Positions 34,856 to 46,524 of a DNA stretch of 64,000 nucleotides are shown in pieces. This DNA is from Arion vulgaris (taxonomy: Eukaryota; Mollusca; Gastropoda; Stylommatophora; Arionidae). The stretch spans positions 806,001 to 870,000 of the forward strand of contig CM036753.1 in assembly GCA_020796225.1 (NCBI GenBank), read 5' to 3'. A program made the translations under genes and the position numbers. The stretch's first letter is position 1; every line of letters starts with the position of its first letter. Under the pieces are notes generated by a model, which searched no databases, had not been told where the DNA came from, and saw only the letters and a program-made list of their open reading frames with translations.

Positions 34856-37800
34856 AGTGTGTGTTTTTGAGCCAAGTAATGTCAGTAGGGTTATTGACTT
34901 CCGCAGCGGCTTTCATCAGCAACCGTCATTGATGCACTAGGTGCACCGCACACCACCTGGCTGGTCGTTTACCGGTATGGCGTCCTTTCTTACAAGTTTC
35001 TGTAGCTACTTCAAATTTTTTGTGATGAGCTGGCCTCACGCACAAGTCCTCCTCCTTTTTCATCTGGGCTTGGAACCGGCATTGGCAGAGTTGGCAAAAA
35101 CACAAACTAAAATTGGATTTTGGAATGTGAAAATGATGGCCATGGCTACAAAATCAGCACAAATTGTAGAAGAAATGAAGAGATACGAGCTGGATATACT
35201 GGGGTTAAGTGAGGTGAGATGGCCTGGAACAGATAGAAGAGTAGTTAGTGGATTAACTTTCATATATTCAGGAGAGAAGATGGTAAGCATTTTGAAGGAG
35301 TGGGTATAATGATGACACCTAGAGTAGCAAAGAGCATGTTAGAATGGGAACCCATCTCGAGTCGGATAATTAGAGCCGCTTCAGTACCAGGCATGTCAAT
35401 ATGACAATACTGCAGTGTTATGCACCAACAAACGAGGCTGCCGATGATAAGAAAGACACATTTTATGAGCAACTACAAGATCAAATTAACAAGACACAAA
35501 ACATGACCTGTTAGTAGTAATGGGGGACTTTAATGCCAAAGGTTGGAAGTGATAATGTAGGGGTAGAGAGAGCTATAGGAAAACAAGGAATAAACACAAT
35601 GAATGAGAATGGAGAAAGACTGGCGGAGTTATGTATGCTGTCAAACTTAGTAATTAGAGGTACCATCTTTGCACATAAGGAAATTCATAAACTTACTTGG
35701 CACTCACCAGATGGAGTGACCAGGAATCAGATTGACCATATGTGCATAAATACACAATTTAGAACATCATTGCTGGATGTCCGTGTATACAGAGGGGCAG
35801 ATGTAGGAAGTGATCATAATTTATGCATAGGTAAATTGAAACTGAAATTGAAAATTCACCATACTAAAAAGAACAACTGCGAATAGACAGTCAAAGACTA
35901 CAAAATAATGAGGTAAAAGAGGAATATCAGCTCGAACTTAAGAATATGTTTGAGTTACTCAATGGTGAAAATGAACAGAACATTGAAGACAAATGGACTA
36001 AGAAAAAGGACACACTATTGGGGGCAGCAAATAGTAGCGCAGGATTAAAGAGGAAAGACAGAAAACCCTGGATAAGCGATGACACCTGGAAATGTATTCA
36101 AGCAAGAAGAAAGATAAAACTAGCGATATTTAATACTAAGGATGCAACAGATGAAATCCAAACTAAAGAAATATAAACTAAAGGACAGGGCAGTGAAAAG
36201 AGCGGCTAGAAGAGATAAAAGAGCATATGTCAATTGACTGGCTGAAGAAAGGGAAAGGCAGCTAAGACTGGAAACAGTAAAATGCTATACAACACACTAA
36301 AACAACTTACTGGAACTTTTGTTTCAAAGGGTGGCCCAATCAAGAGTAAAGATGGTAAAGTTCTAACATCAGATACCGAGCAGAAGAAAAGATGGGCAGA
36401 ACATTTTGAAGAAATATTAAATAGACCTAATCCACCAGTACTACTCAAGTTTGTGAAGAGGCCAGAAACAGCTCCCTACCAATTACGAAGAAATGATAAG
36501 TGTAGCAATCAATTCCTTGATAAACAATAAGGCAGCGGATGATGACAACATTACTGCAGAAATGCTCAAAGCGGCTGATATACAACTATTAGCGGGGGAC
36601 TGCCTAGAGTAGTTGATAGTAGCTCGGCCTGCTAGCTGTGAGACGCCTCATAGCTCGGGTTCGAACCTACTGTCCGGCATTTGTTCGAGTCCCTGGTCTT
36701 ACTCAGGACGATAACGTGAGTACCTCTGAAGTCGGAGAAAATCTGCCTGTATGGCGAGGAATACTAATTACGAGTACATTGAGCACACGGCTGCCAGTGT
36801 AAAGTAATTTACAATGTGCAGCGTTGCTGCCATTGTAAGAAATTGGAAAAACGGATTTTCACGCAAAAATCAGTTTCAGAGATGAAACCGTCTGAGTTGA
36901 AAGCGGACGAAAGAAAAAAAAAAAAAAAACTATTAGCCAGGTGCAAAAACTATTGCATAAAGTATGGGAAGAAGAAACTGCCCAGATCAATGGAAGAAAG
37001 GAATAATTGTTAAGATCCCCAAAAAGGTGATCTCAAAGATTGCAACAACTGGAGAGGGATCACCCTATTATCAGTAATGACCAAGACTTTCTGCAAAATC
37101 ATTCTTAATAGAATCAAAGGAGCAGTGGACACAACCCTGAGAGAAGAACAAGCTGGTTTTAGACCTGGGAGAAGCTGCTTAGACCAAATAATTACCCTAC
37201 GACTAATTTTGGAGGAACATATTGAGAAGCAACAACCATTCATACTAAATTTCATCGATTTTACAAAAGCCTTTGATAGTCTACACAGAATCTCTCTGTG
37301 AAATATTCTGAGATGCTATGGAATACCAGACAAAATAATAAACATTATTAAGAGCGTCTATGATGGTTCACAGTGTGCAGTTCGCACTGATGGTGGAGCG
37401 CAGCGACTGGTTTATGGTTGAAACCAGAGTAAAGCAAGGCTGTATTCTATCTCCGCTATTATTTGGAGTGGCCATTGACTGGGTGATGCGAAAATGTTGC
37501 AGGGCGAAACTGGCATCGATTGGGTAGAAAATAGTCAACTAGAAGATTTGGATTTTGCAGATGATATTGCCTTGTTAAGTAGAAACAACCAAGATATGCA
37601 AAGAAAAACAGACAACTTGTCATCTATAGCATCAAAGTTGGACTGCAGATAAGCTATGAAAAAACAAATATGATGAAGACACCTGTGGCAAGTAATGCAG
37701 ATATCACACTGGAATCTAAAATGATAAAAATAACAGAGCAGTTCACCTATTTAGGTAGCAATTTTGATTGCACAGGAAATGTTAAAAAGAAATTATGATA

Positions 37801-38344
37801 CGAATTGGCAAAGCAACATCAGCTTTTAAAAGTCTAAATAAAATATGGAACTGCAAGTTATATAGTATTAAAACTAAATTACAATTTTCAATTCAAATGT
37901 TGTATTAATCCTAACATATGCTAGCGAGAGTTGGAAAATGACTAAAGATATGTAAAGCAAGTTGAATGCATTTGAAAATAGATGTCTGTGAAAAATAATG
38001 AATATAAAATGGAGCGAATTCAGAAGTGATGAAATCAGAGACATGTCTGGTCAACCACTCGTGACAACTGTTATAAGAAAGAGAAGATGGAGATATGTTG
38101 GGCACACCTTGAGGAGAAATGATCAACGAATATCAAAGCAGGCATTGAAGTGGGATGCAAAGGGTTCAAGAAAGAGAGTCAACCTAAAGAGACCCTGAAA
38201 CGAACTTTGCTGCGGCAGGAAATATTGGTCTCAGTTCCATGGAGGAGATTGAGCGAGTTGCCCAGGATAGAGTGGTATGGAGAAATTACTTGCAGGCCCT
38301 ATGTACCGTATAACGGTATGAGAGGAATTATTATATTATTATTA
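34856..38344 (+). mobile_element. RTE-like LINE (family C, copy 2) with inverted 5' segment
   Basis: A single insertion flanked by the 12-bp direct repeat TTAGAAGATTTT (34844-34855 and 38345-38356) inside the family D-like LINE. The first 235 bases (34856-35092) are in reverse complement relative to the rest and correspond to the 5' end of copy 1. From 35093 the element runs forward: endonuclease (KIGFWNVKMMAMATKSAQIV, EVRWPGTDRRVVSGLTFIYS), GVTRNQIDHMCINTQFR, RT (EEQAGFRPGRSCLDQIITLR, VKQGCILSPLLFGVAIDWVM, LDFADDIALLS) and the tail to an ATT-rich 3' end. FADD is intact here, unlike copy 1. A SINE sits at 36593-36927. Stops and frameshifts are present. Confidence 0.93.
36593..36927 (+). mobile_element. 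tRNA-derived SINE (family 2) with poly-A tail
   Basis: A 335-bp insertion with a 9-bp direct repeat AACTATTAG (36584-36592 and 36928-36936), ending in a run of about 16 A. The 5' part is tRNA-like, with an A-box-like TAGCTCGGCCTGCTAG near 36619 and a perfect B box GGTTCGAACCT at 36658-36668. The body is about 250 bp, ending GAGTTGAAAGCGGACGAAAG before the A-run. The matching position in RTE copy 1 (around 21635-21650) has no insertion and reads straight through ACAACTATTAGCCAGGTGCA, which proves the empty site. Confidence 0.93.
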
Positions 38345-40882
38345 TTAGAAGATTTTGGCATTGCAATTATTACAGATTTGTGCAATGATATATATAACAC
38401 AGGATACATACCAAGAGACTTGAAGACTTTAGTATTCATACCACTATCCTAAAAGCCCAAAGCACAGGAATGCACAGACTATAGGACAATTAGCCTGATG
38501 AGCCACATAACAAAAATACTACTCAAGATCATACATGAAAGAATTAAAAACAAGATAGACATAGAAGTAGGAGAAGAACAGTTTGGCTTTAGAAAGAACA
38601 GAGGAACAAGAGAGGCAATACTTAGTATAAGACTACTAGCTGACAAGTATATAGAAGTGCAAAAAGTATCTACTTGTGTTTCATTGATTATAGCAAAGCT
38701 TTTGTCAGTCTAACATGAAAAGCTAATCATATGTCTACAAGAAATAGGCCTAGATGGGGATGATATCAGACTAATAAGTAACATATACTGGGAACAAAAA
38801 GCAATAATAAAATATGAAAATAGCTACTCTCCATACATAGACATAAAGAGAGGAGTGAGACAAGGATGCATTCTGTCACCAAGCTTATTTAACATCTACA
38901 CAGAGCAAATCTTCAAACAACTAGAGGAATGCCAGGACTCAAGATCAATGGGAAAATAATAAACAACTTAAGATATGCAGATGACACAGTATCAGTAGCA
39001 GAAAGTGAACAAGAATTACAAGAACTAGTGGACCAATTAGACAAAACTAGTAAGGAATATGGATTAGACATTAACATACAGAAAACAAAAACTATGGTAA
39101 TCAACAAGGAAATGGAAAAACCTAAAATGAATATAAAAATACATGGAGAATTACTACATCAAGTAAAAAGTTTCTTATATCTTGGTAAGATGATAACAGA
39201 TGATGGCAGATGTATAACAGAAATTAAAAAAGAGAATAGGAATGGCCAAGGATAATTTCAATAGTATGAGGAAGTTACTGACATCCTATTACAAACAAAT
39301 TATGAGGGGAAGTCAATAAGTAAGCCACAAAGTTATGTGAGATGGTAGGTAAATGTAGTTGGTGTTTTCTAAAAGTGTCATTAGGTGACAGCAACATCAA
39401 CTTTATATTCCCATTCGCCAGGTGGCGCTGTGTCTTATGCGCATGCACAGCGCATAAACAAAATGGCGACTGTACTTACGGAAAGTACAACCAAAGAGCA
39501 ACGTGCTGTTGTGCGTTTTTTGTGAGGCAAAAGGACTATCTGCAAAGGACATTCATAAGGAAATGCTTTCTGTTTATACTGACAAATGTTTGTCCCGTAA
39601 AACGGTGCATAGTTGGGTAGAAAAATTTTCTCAAGGACGCTCTAAAATTGTTGATGAAATCTGATCTGGTCGTCCTGTTGAGATTGCAACAGAAGCATCA
39701 GTGCAGCGGGTGGAGGAGATGATTAGAGGTGACAGACGAGTAACGATAGACAAGGTAGCATCTGCAATAGGGTGCTCACATGGTTCAGCATACAGCATAA
39801 TTGATTGAAATTTAAGAAAGTGTGCTCAAGGTGGGTACCCAGACAATTGAAAGAGGAACACAAAATGAACCGATTTGGACTGTCCTTGCATCATCTCTGT
39901 CGATACAAAGATGAAGGAGAAGACATGCTGAACAGAATTGTTACTGGGGATGAATCATGGGTGCATCACTACCAGCCCGAATCAAAGCGTGCTTCAATGC
40001 AGTGGAAACATCCTTCTTAGCCTTGTGTCCAAAAATTCAAGGTTACGCCATCAGCAGGGAAGGTTATGGTGACGGTGTTCTGGGATTGTCAGGGAGTGCT
40101 TTTAACCAATTTCATGAAGAAAGGTGACAATGTGAATTCGAATCTACTGCTGAAGTTCTATCGATGCTTCATGATGCAATTCGAAAAAACGTCCAGGGTT
40201 GCTGACTAGAGGAGTGTTGCTTCTTCATGACAATGCCAGACCACATACAGCTCGATTAACTCAGGAGAAAATTAACCAACTAAGGTGGGAAGTTCTGGAA
40301 CGTCCACCTTACAGTCCCGACTTAGCCCCTAGCGATTTCCACCTCTTTGGTCCACTGAAAACCCATCTTGGCGGGAGACATTTCGTGAATGACGCTGAAG
40401 TTGAATGTGAAGTGAAACGTGGTTTAGAAAACAGAGCCCGCAGTTCTATGCAGCCGGTTTGGGAGGATTGATAGAACGATGGGATAAGTGCAACACGTAC
40501 AAACAAAGTACTATAGTTTTACAAAATACATAAACAGTGACGATAAACAGCAGCGTTTCGACCAACAAGGCCTTTATCAAGCAAGCGAACAAACAGGAGT
40601 GACAAATTAAAATGAAACACAAATGGGACGACCAAATACCAACGTAGCTAAGGAAAATCTGGAATAAAAACGAATAACGAAATAAATGTAACACAAAAAC
40701 ACACACATAAAAACTAGAAATAGAAAAGAAACAATGAAACATCTAGTAAATATATAACTTGAATACATGCAACATATACCCTATAGATTATAAAGCATGG
40801 GAAGAAAAGTACTAAGAAGCATAAGAATGTAATACATGCAACATATACCCATAGAGATTACAAAGCATGGGAAGAAAAAGTA

Positions 40883-43400
40883 CTAAGAAGCATAAGAATG
40901 TAATACGTTGAGCCCGCGTGGTCGAAAGGTACCATACAAAGAAATCAACCGATTCTCCAGAGCAAATCGATACGATCATCAGAGGAAATGATCGGATGGC
41001 TGTGACCTGGACATCGCAAGCTCCTGAATGGCCAGTATCATTGAAATGAGTTAGCTACAGGGGTCACAGAGCATTGGCGTATATCGCGCAAGTGTTGGGC
41101 GAATCGGTCACTGAGTCTCCTGCGGGTTTCCCCAATATAGGCCTTGTTGTCACGCTTGCAGATAATGGCATAGATAATATTACGGACTCGCACGTGAAAC
41201 TGTCTTCAACAACGGACGTGGCTTTTGGAAAAGACACCGTGCGGTCTGTATTACATAAGCACAAGTGTTGCAGCGCCGGCGGCCACACTGGATGGTGCCA
41301 AAATGACTCTGGATGTTAGGCTTGAGCCGACTGTGAACCAACATATCCTTAAGGCTTCTGTCCGTCTGTACGCCACCAAAGGATAGTGTTGGAAGATTGA
41401 ACGTGTATCAGGATCAGACTGAAGAATGGAGAGATGACGGAATAAGACTTTCTTCACAAAGGGAACTATGAGGGTGGAAAGTTAAGACAAGTTTCACCCT
41501 GTCAGAATTGGAAGTTCTATGCTGGTTAGAGAGAGCCTCCTGGCAAGAAATTTGCTGAACGCGCCGCATAGCAGAAGCAAGCACCTTATCCGGTTATAGC
41601 GCTACGAAAGAAATCCAGCATCTCGTGAGCTCTATCGAAGAAATCGTCGTCCTCGCTACAGAGGCGACGAAGGCGCAAGGGTTGAGAGAATGGTAAAGAG
41701 TCACGACAAGCCTGGGAATGGGAAGAGGTATAAAGAAGAAAACTATGTGCATCAGTAGGCTTGTAGTATACTGATGTAGTGATGGTGGATAGGCTGATAG
41801 TGATAGTGATGTCAAGAAAGTTGACACAAGAGGTAGAGATGTGAGATGTAAACCGAATAGCGGGATTGAAGACATTAATGAAATTAATGAAGCGTGACAA
41901 ATCGGCTTCAGGCATATCGGTAATGCCAATACAATCATCAATGTATCTATGATACACAGACGGAAGAGGGCCATCATAGGAATTCCATACTAGGTGCTCA
42001 AGATGACCCATGAATAGACAAGCATAACTGGGTCCCATTTTAGTACCCATGGCGACCCCACTGATCTGCTCAAAGAACTGGTCATTGAACTGAAAGGAGT
42101 TGAGAGTTAGAACTAGTTCTGCAAGACGAAGGAGAGCCGAGGTGGAGACAAGTGGGTTAGTTCTCCTGTCGAGAAAGAACTGGAGAGCTTGAAGTCCGTC
42201 GGAATGAGGTATGGAGGTGTACAATGAGCACACATCAAGGAGGAAGAGACGGTAAGTCCTGCAGGCAACAACTCAATAGACGAAAAACAGACAAGGTGTG
42301 GTTCGTATCTTTCAAGAATGAAGGTAGTGTGGTGACTATAGGATTGAAGATACTATCAAGAAATTCGGAGATATGTTCCGTAGGACAAGAGCAAGCAGAA
42401 ACGATGGGCCTACCCGGATTGTTCAGTTTATGAATTTTGGGGAGCATATAAAAGGCGGGTTTTCCTAAACAGCTATCGATGACACAAAGTGATGATGCCC
42501 TGGTAGGAAGGTCGTTAGAGGCAATTAAGTTCTTAATTACTGTACGGACTTTACTATTGTTAGATAGTGTGACATCAGAAGAACTAGTTTTATAGAATTG
42601 GGTGTCAAGTAATTGGTTGCGCCCTTCCTGAAGATATAGTTCTTTGCTCCATACCACTATTGCACCGCCTTTATCGTCGGGTTTGATAACAATGTCATCA
42701 CGTCGACGGAGGTGTGATAGAGCACGAAACTCGGACGGAGACATGTTAGAATGCCCTAGGCGTTTGGGGTGGAGCATTCCAATATCGTGTAAAGTATTCT
42801 TGATGTAGAGATCAAGAGCGTTGGAGACACCAGGGTTGGGTGTCCAATCATGTTTCGAGTAGAATATTTAGCGAACATACCGTGTCATGACATTGGTCAG
42901 GTCAACCTGGTTCCGAAATGAAATTTCAGCCGTAAGCACGGTGAAAACGGTGCACATCTTGAAGAGTAGAGTAGTGGTCAATAGTGGGTCGGAGAGGAAC
43001 AAACTTGAGACCCTTACTTAAACACATCTCTCGCTGTCCGATAAGGGAAGGTCTGGAGGGATGCAAACCACCTGTGTGGGAGGAGAAGATCGTAGTGGAC
43101 AATTGGAAGGAGTGGTAGAAGGTACAGGGCGAAGAAGGTTAAGTTTTTGTTGGTGATGGGTGCACATAAATTCATGTAGTTGTCTGTTAAGAACATGGAT
43201 AATAAAACGAATAAGGAAGTAAAGGAGCATATTGTTAGAAGTGAGAAGTTGTAGACGCTGTAGAAGTAGGGACTGGGAGGAGTCCAAGTCAGTAAGAAGA
43301 TGAGAATGGTTAGAAGCAATACAACGCATACGTTGTAGCGCACATTTGGTTTCTAGCTTCTGTAACATTCGTTGCTCCCTGGGGTATAACAAGCCTGCCG
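40883..43400 (-). pseudogene. Penelope-type RT plus GIY-YIG endonuclease
   Basis: On the minus strand an N-terminal region (about 43400-42800) precedes RT: DDIVIKPDDKGGAIVVWSKE, LPKIHKLNNPGRPIVSACSC, a frame change near 42235, then SLYTSIPHSDGLQALQFFLD. GVAMGTKMGPSYACLFMGHL and the catalytic YIDD (YHRYIDDCIGITD) follow. VNFLDITI and VYYKPTDAHSFL close the RT core. After further breaks comes the C-terminal endonuclease, with IYAI..C, KAYIGET and RLSDRFAQHL spread across frames (about 41180-41060). A stop lies at 40883-40885. RT plus GIY-YIG is the defining architecture of Penelope elements. Frameshifts make the copy inactive. Confidence 0.92.
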
Positions 43401-43474
43401 AGGGGTGAAAGTTAGAAGCAAAGCCTTTGGGAATAACCTAAGTCGCTGACACGTAAGAGAAAATTGCATGGTCG

Positions 43475-43920
43475 CCTCAAGCCTAACATCCAGAGTCATT
43501 TTGGCACCATCCAGTGTGGCAGTCGGCGCTGCAACACTTGTGCTTATGTAATACAGACCCGCACGGTGTCTTTTCCAAAAGCCACGTTCGTTGTTGAAGA
43601 CAGTTTCACGTGCGAGTCCGTAATATTATCTATGCCATTATCTGCAAGCGGTGCAACAAGGCCTATATTGGGGAAACCGGCAGGAGACTCAGTGACCGAT
43701 TCGCCAAACACTTGCGCGATATACGCCAATGCTCTGTGACCCTGTAGCTACCCATTTCAATGATACTGGCCATTCAGGAGCTTGCGATGTCCAGGTCACA
43801 GCCATCCGATCATGTTCCTCTGATGATCGTAGTCGATTTGCTCTGGAGAATCGGTTGATTTCTTTGTATGGTACCTTGCGACCACGCGGGCTCAACGTAT
43901 TACATTCTTATGCTTCTTAG
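43475..43920 (+). pseudogene. GIY-YIG endonuclease fragment in the inverted Penelope arm
   Basis: The plus-strand copy of the endonuclease end reads RLKPNIQSHFGTIQCGSRRC and ATFVVEDSFTCESVILSMPL. After a frame change at about 43650 it reads KAYIGETGRRLSDRFAKHLR, THFNDTGHSGACDVQVTAIR and ends LNVLHSYAS before a stop at 43918-43920. It is the inverted duplicate of the C-terminal part of the body ORF, not a separate gene. Confidence 0.9.
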
Positions 43921-44220
43921 TACTTTCTCTTCCCATGCTTTGTAATCTCTATGGGTATATGTTGCATGTATTACATTCTTATGCTTCTTAGTACTTTCTC
44001 TTCCCATGCTTTATAATCTATATGGGTATATGTTGCATGTATTCAAGTTATATATTTACTAGATGTTTCATTGTTTCTTTTCTATTTCTAGTTTTTATGT
44101 GTGTGTTTTTGTGTTACATTTATTTCGTTATTCGTTTTATTCCAGATTTTCCTTAGCTACGTTGGTATTTGGTCGTCCATTTGTGTTTCATTTTAATTTG
44201 TCACTCCTGTTTGTTCGTTT

Positions 44221-44264
44221 GCTTGATAAAGGCCTTGTTGGTCGAAACGTTGCTGTTTATCGTC
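44221..44264 (+). ncRNA. Hammerhead-like hairpin in the Penelope terminal arm
   Basis: The sequence CTTGATAAAGGCCTTGTTGG followed by TCGAAACG and TTGCTGTTTATC forms two nested stems: GATAAA with TTTATC outside, and GGCC with GGTC inside. The GAAAC box follows the inner stem as in a hammerhead ribozyme. The usual CTGATGA box is replaced by CTTGATAA, so activity is doubtful. Penelope-like elements are known to carry hammerhead motifs in their terminal repeats. The inverted partner is at 40541-40582. Confidence 0.5.
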
Positions 44265-44944
44265 ACTGTTTATGTATTTTGTAAAACTATAGTACTTTGT
44301 TTGTACGTGTTTCACTATTTACCAAGTTTTACTGCAGTCTTCCCCTATTGGGATAAGTGCATCAATATTGGTGGAAATTATGTTGAGAAATAAAGGAACA
44401 ATGTAGTATAAAAATAAACTGGTTTCAAGTTCTTATCATGTTTAGTTATTTTCTACAGCCATTTGTGGCTTACTTATTGACTTCCCTCGTACAAACAGGT
44501 TAAAAATGAGAATGATCAAATGCTTTATATATCCTATATTAATGTATGGCTCGGAAACATGGACAATGAACAATCAGTTAGAAGACAGAATTTATGCATT
44601 TGAGTTGTGGATATATAGAAGAATAGGCGGGTTTTCATGGACAGAAAAACAGACAAATAAACAAGTTTTAGGAAAATTAGGCATGCAGAAACAACTATAA
44701 AGAGAAATAAAATTCAGACAAGTAAAGTATTTTGGGCACATAAAAGGCATGACACCTTGATAAAATCTTTACTAGAGGGAAAGTTGAAGAGCAAGAGGAA
44801 GACCGAGAAAATAAGTGGGAGGAAATTTAAAGAAATGGACAGGATACAGTCTGGCAGAGTGCAACACCAAGGTGAAAAACAGAGGATGCTGGAGATTCAT
44901 TGCAGCCTTCAATCCAACCCAATACACATCAATTCTTATATATA

Positions 44945-46515
44945 TATGGCCTTTTTCGTCTTTACAGACGGTCAATTGAAGTATTTTACTGTGACAACCT
45001 CTGAGTTTTCGCTTTTCTCTCTTGTCGTTCAGCTCATACATAGTCTTCTCAAAAGACTCTGTGCCCTTTAGCAATTTGGCTTTCCACCCAACTCTGTCCT
45101 CAGCTAATTTTTCCCATGTGCTGGGACCTATAGAAGTTTTTGATCGAGGCTTTGCAGACATCTTTATATCTGAGCAGTGGTCTGCCTGGTGCCTCTTCCT
45201 ATCCTAAATTTCACAGAACATTTGTTTTGGTATGCGACAAGTTTCCCATTCTTCTACATGCCCCAACCATCTTAGTGTCTATTGCATTGCGTATCATGCG
45301 TCTTGAGCATGCCCATGATGGAAGACAGGTTTGCGTGTTGCAGTACTTCAGAGTTGGTTATCTTGTGTCACCACCTGCTGATGTTTATAATCTTGTGGAG
45401 ACATTGAAGGTAAAAGATGTTAAGTCTCCTCTCATGTCTTGAGTAGGCTGTCCATGTTTCTGAGCCATATAGTAAAGAACTAATTACACAGGCTCTATAT
45501 ATTTGAATCTTCGTCTGCAATGTCAGTTTTGTGTTGTCCCACTCTCGCTTTGATAGTTTGCTGAATGTAGTAGCCGTACTCCCTATACAAGCATTGATTT
45601 CTTCATCAAGAGAAAGGCTGGCAGTGACCATGGACCCAAGATGGCAGAATTTTTGAACTGGTGTTAGATGGTTGCCATTTAAAGTGATATTTGTTGTGTT
45701 ACCTCCCTGACATAAAACAACTGTTTTGGAGACACTTATAATCAGAGAAAATAAGACGCATGCCTTTGACAAATTATTGATTAGGCATTGCTGTGTAGTC
45801 TCACTGTGGCGACTAAGGCAGCATCGTCAGTGAAAAGGAGGTCCATGGAAGAATTGCCGTCATTTTTGTCTTGGCTCTTAAGCGAGCATAGTTAAAGAGT
45901 GAACCATCAGATCTAGTGCGGATGAAAACATCACCATCAGCATCCCTCAAGGCGTGGTTCAAAAGGACTGCGAAGAAGATACCAAGAGAGTGGGGCAAGG
46001 ACACAGCCCTGCTTGACTCCACTCTTAACCTCAAAACAATCAGATGTGCTGCCATCGAACTGTATGCTGGTTTTCATGCTCTCATGGAAGGAGACAATCA
46101 ATTGGAGCAACCTTGGGGGACAGCCAATATGCTTCAGTATTTTATAAAGACTTGGCCTGCTGACTCTGTCAAATGCCTTAGTCAGATCCACGAAAGCAAT
46201 ACATAAAGGCTTACGCTGCTCTCCGCACTTTTCTTGTTGCTGTCGAAGGTAGTATTATGTCAGTTGTTGACCATCCAGTTTTGAATCCACATTGTGACTC
46301 TGGGAGAACACGCTCCGCTAGTTTCTGTAGTCATTTTGAAAGGACTAGTGCAAAAGCCTTTGTGACACTTAAAGGGAGATGCCTCTGTAGTTGTTACAGT
46401 CCCCCTTATCCCTTTTGTTTTTATAGAGTGTCACTATCTTTGCATCCCTCATGTCCTGAGGAAATTCTCCCTCTCTCCAGCACTGAATGAGATTGTAGAG
46501 GTGGGGCAGATAATA
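44945..46515 (-). mobile_element. LINE family A fragment, copy 2
   Basis: The same element as at 7951-9640: the 3' end starts GGCCTTTTTCGTCTTTACAG after a TATATA run. Minus-strand RT pieces include FDRVSRPSLYKILKHIGCPP, GVKQGCVLAP, a mutated catalytic box (LLFTDDAALVA in place of FADD), FCHLGSMVTASLSLDEEINA and VISSLLYGSETWTAYSRHER. It ends on the 5' side at another TATATA run (46513). Frame changes throughout. Confidence 0.87.
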
Positions 46516-46524
46516 TATATATAT

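Larger units (their letters stand above)
40492..44348 (-). mobile_element. Penelope-like element copy 1 with inverted terminal arms
   Basis: A 3857-bp insertion in the mariner, bounded by a 12-bp direct repeat TGGGATAAGTGC (40480-40491 and 44349-44360). The body, on the minus strand, encodes an RT and a GIY-YIG endonuclease. An arm of about 830-870 bp at each end is inverted relative to the other: 40492-41325 is the 3' end with the endonuclease, and 43475-44310 is its inverted copy. The right end carries a further tail of about 35 bases (ACCAAGTTTTACTGCAGTCT) absent from the left. Terminal repeats in inverted arrangement with a short tail are known for Penelope-like elements. Confidence 0.93.
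39463..44393 (+). pseudogene. mariner transposase (DD34D type), broken
   Basis: The start MATVLTESTTKEQRAVVRFL at 39463 is followed by helix-turn-helix sequence (KTVHSWVEKFSQGRSKIVDE) with a stop in place of an expected residue at 39661. The catalytic contexts are VTGDESWVHHY, LLLHDNARPHTA and YSPDLAPSDFHLFGPLK, which gives the mariner D,D34D signature. The frame is broken at 39540, 39660, 39805, 40018 and about 40200. The last residues, after WDKC, lie beyond the Penelope insertion (44361-44393, INIGGNYVEK and stop). The protein is related to Mos1/SETMAR-type transposases. Confidence 0.93.
39303..44489 (+). mobile_element. mariner transposon interrupted by a Penelope-like element
   Basis: TA target duplications lie at 39301-39302 and 44490-44491. 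The inverted ends are TGAGGGGAAGTCAATAAGTA on the left and, read inward, CGAGGGAAGTCAATAAGTAA on the right, both followed by GCCACAAA. Without the internal Penelope element it is about 1.3 kb, the normal mariner size. Its flanks restore the LINE RT sequence (SYYKQI then LKMRMIKCF). Confidence 0.95.
32783..44935 (+). mobile_element. APE-type LINE (family D-like, copy 2) carrying a stack of nested insertions
   Basis: The LINE's own sequence is in pieces. 32783-34200 holds the endonuclease (QVATWNVKTLHQEGQFNT, later TYAPTSNHADEEIEKYYEDL and SDHNPVMIKLN). 34505-34567, 34827-34855 and 38357-39302 follow: GNYR-like TDYRTISLMSHITKILLKII, GVRQGCILSPSLFNIYTEQI, LRYADDTVSVAESEQELQEL and SFLYLGKMITDDGRCITEIK. 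44492-44935 gives the thumb and tail (MRMIKCFIYPILMYGSETWT, RQVKYFGHIKG). A satellite patch, a SINE, an RTE copy and a mariner sit between the pieces, and the coding sequence rejoins across each. The YADD box is intact but many stops are present. Confidence 0.88.

Noticed and set aside
36600..36690. A tRNA gene
   Set aside because: The B box is perfect but no full cloverleaf is seen. The unit continues into a SINE body with poly-A and target duplications.
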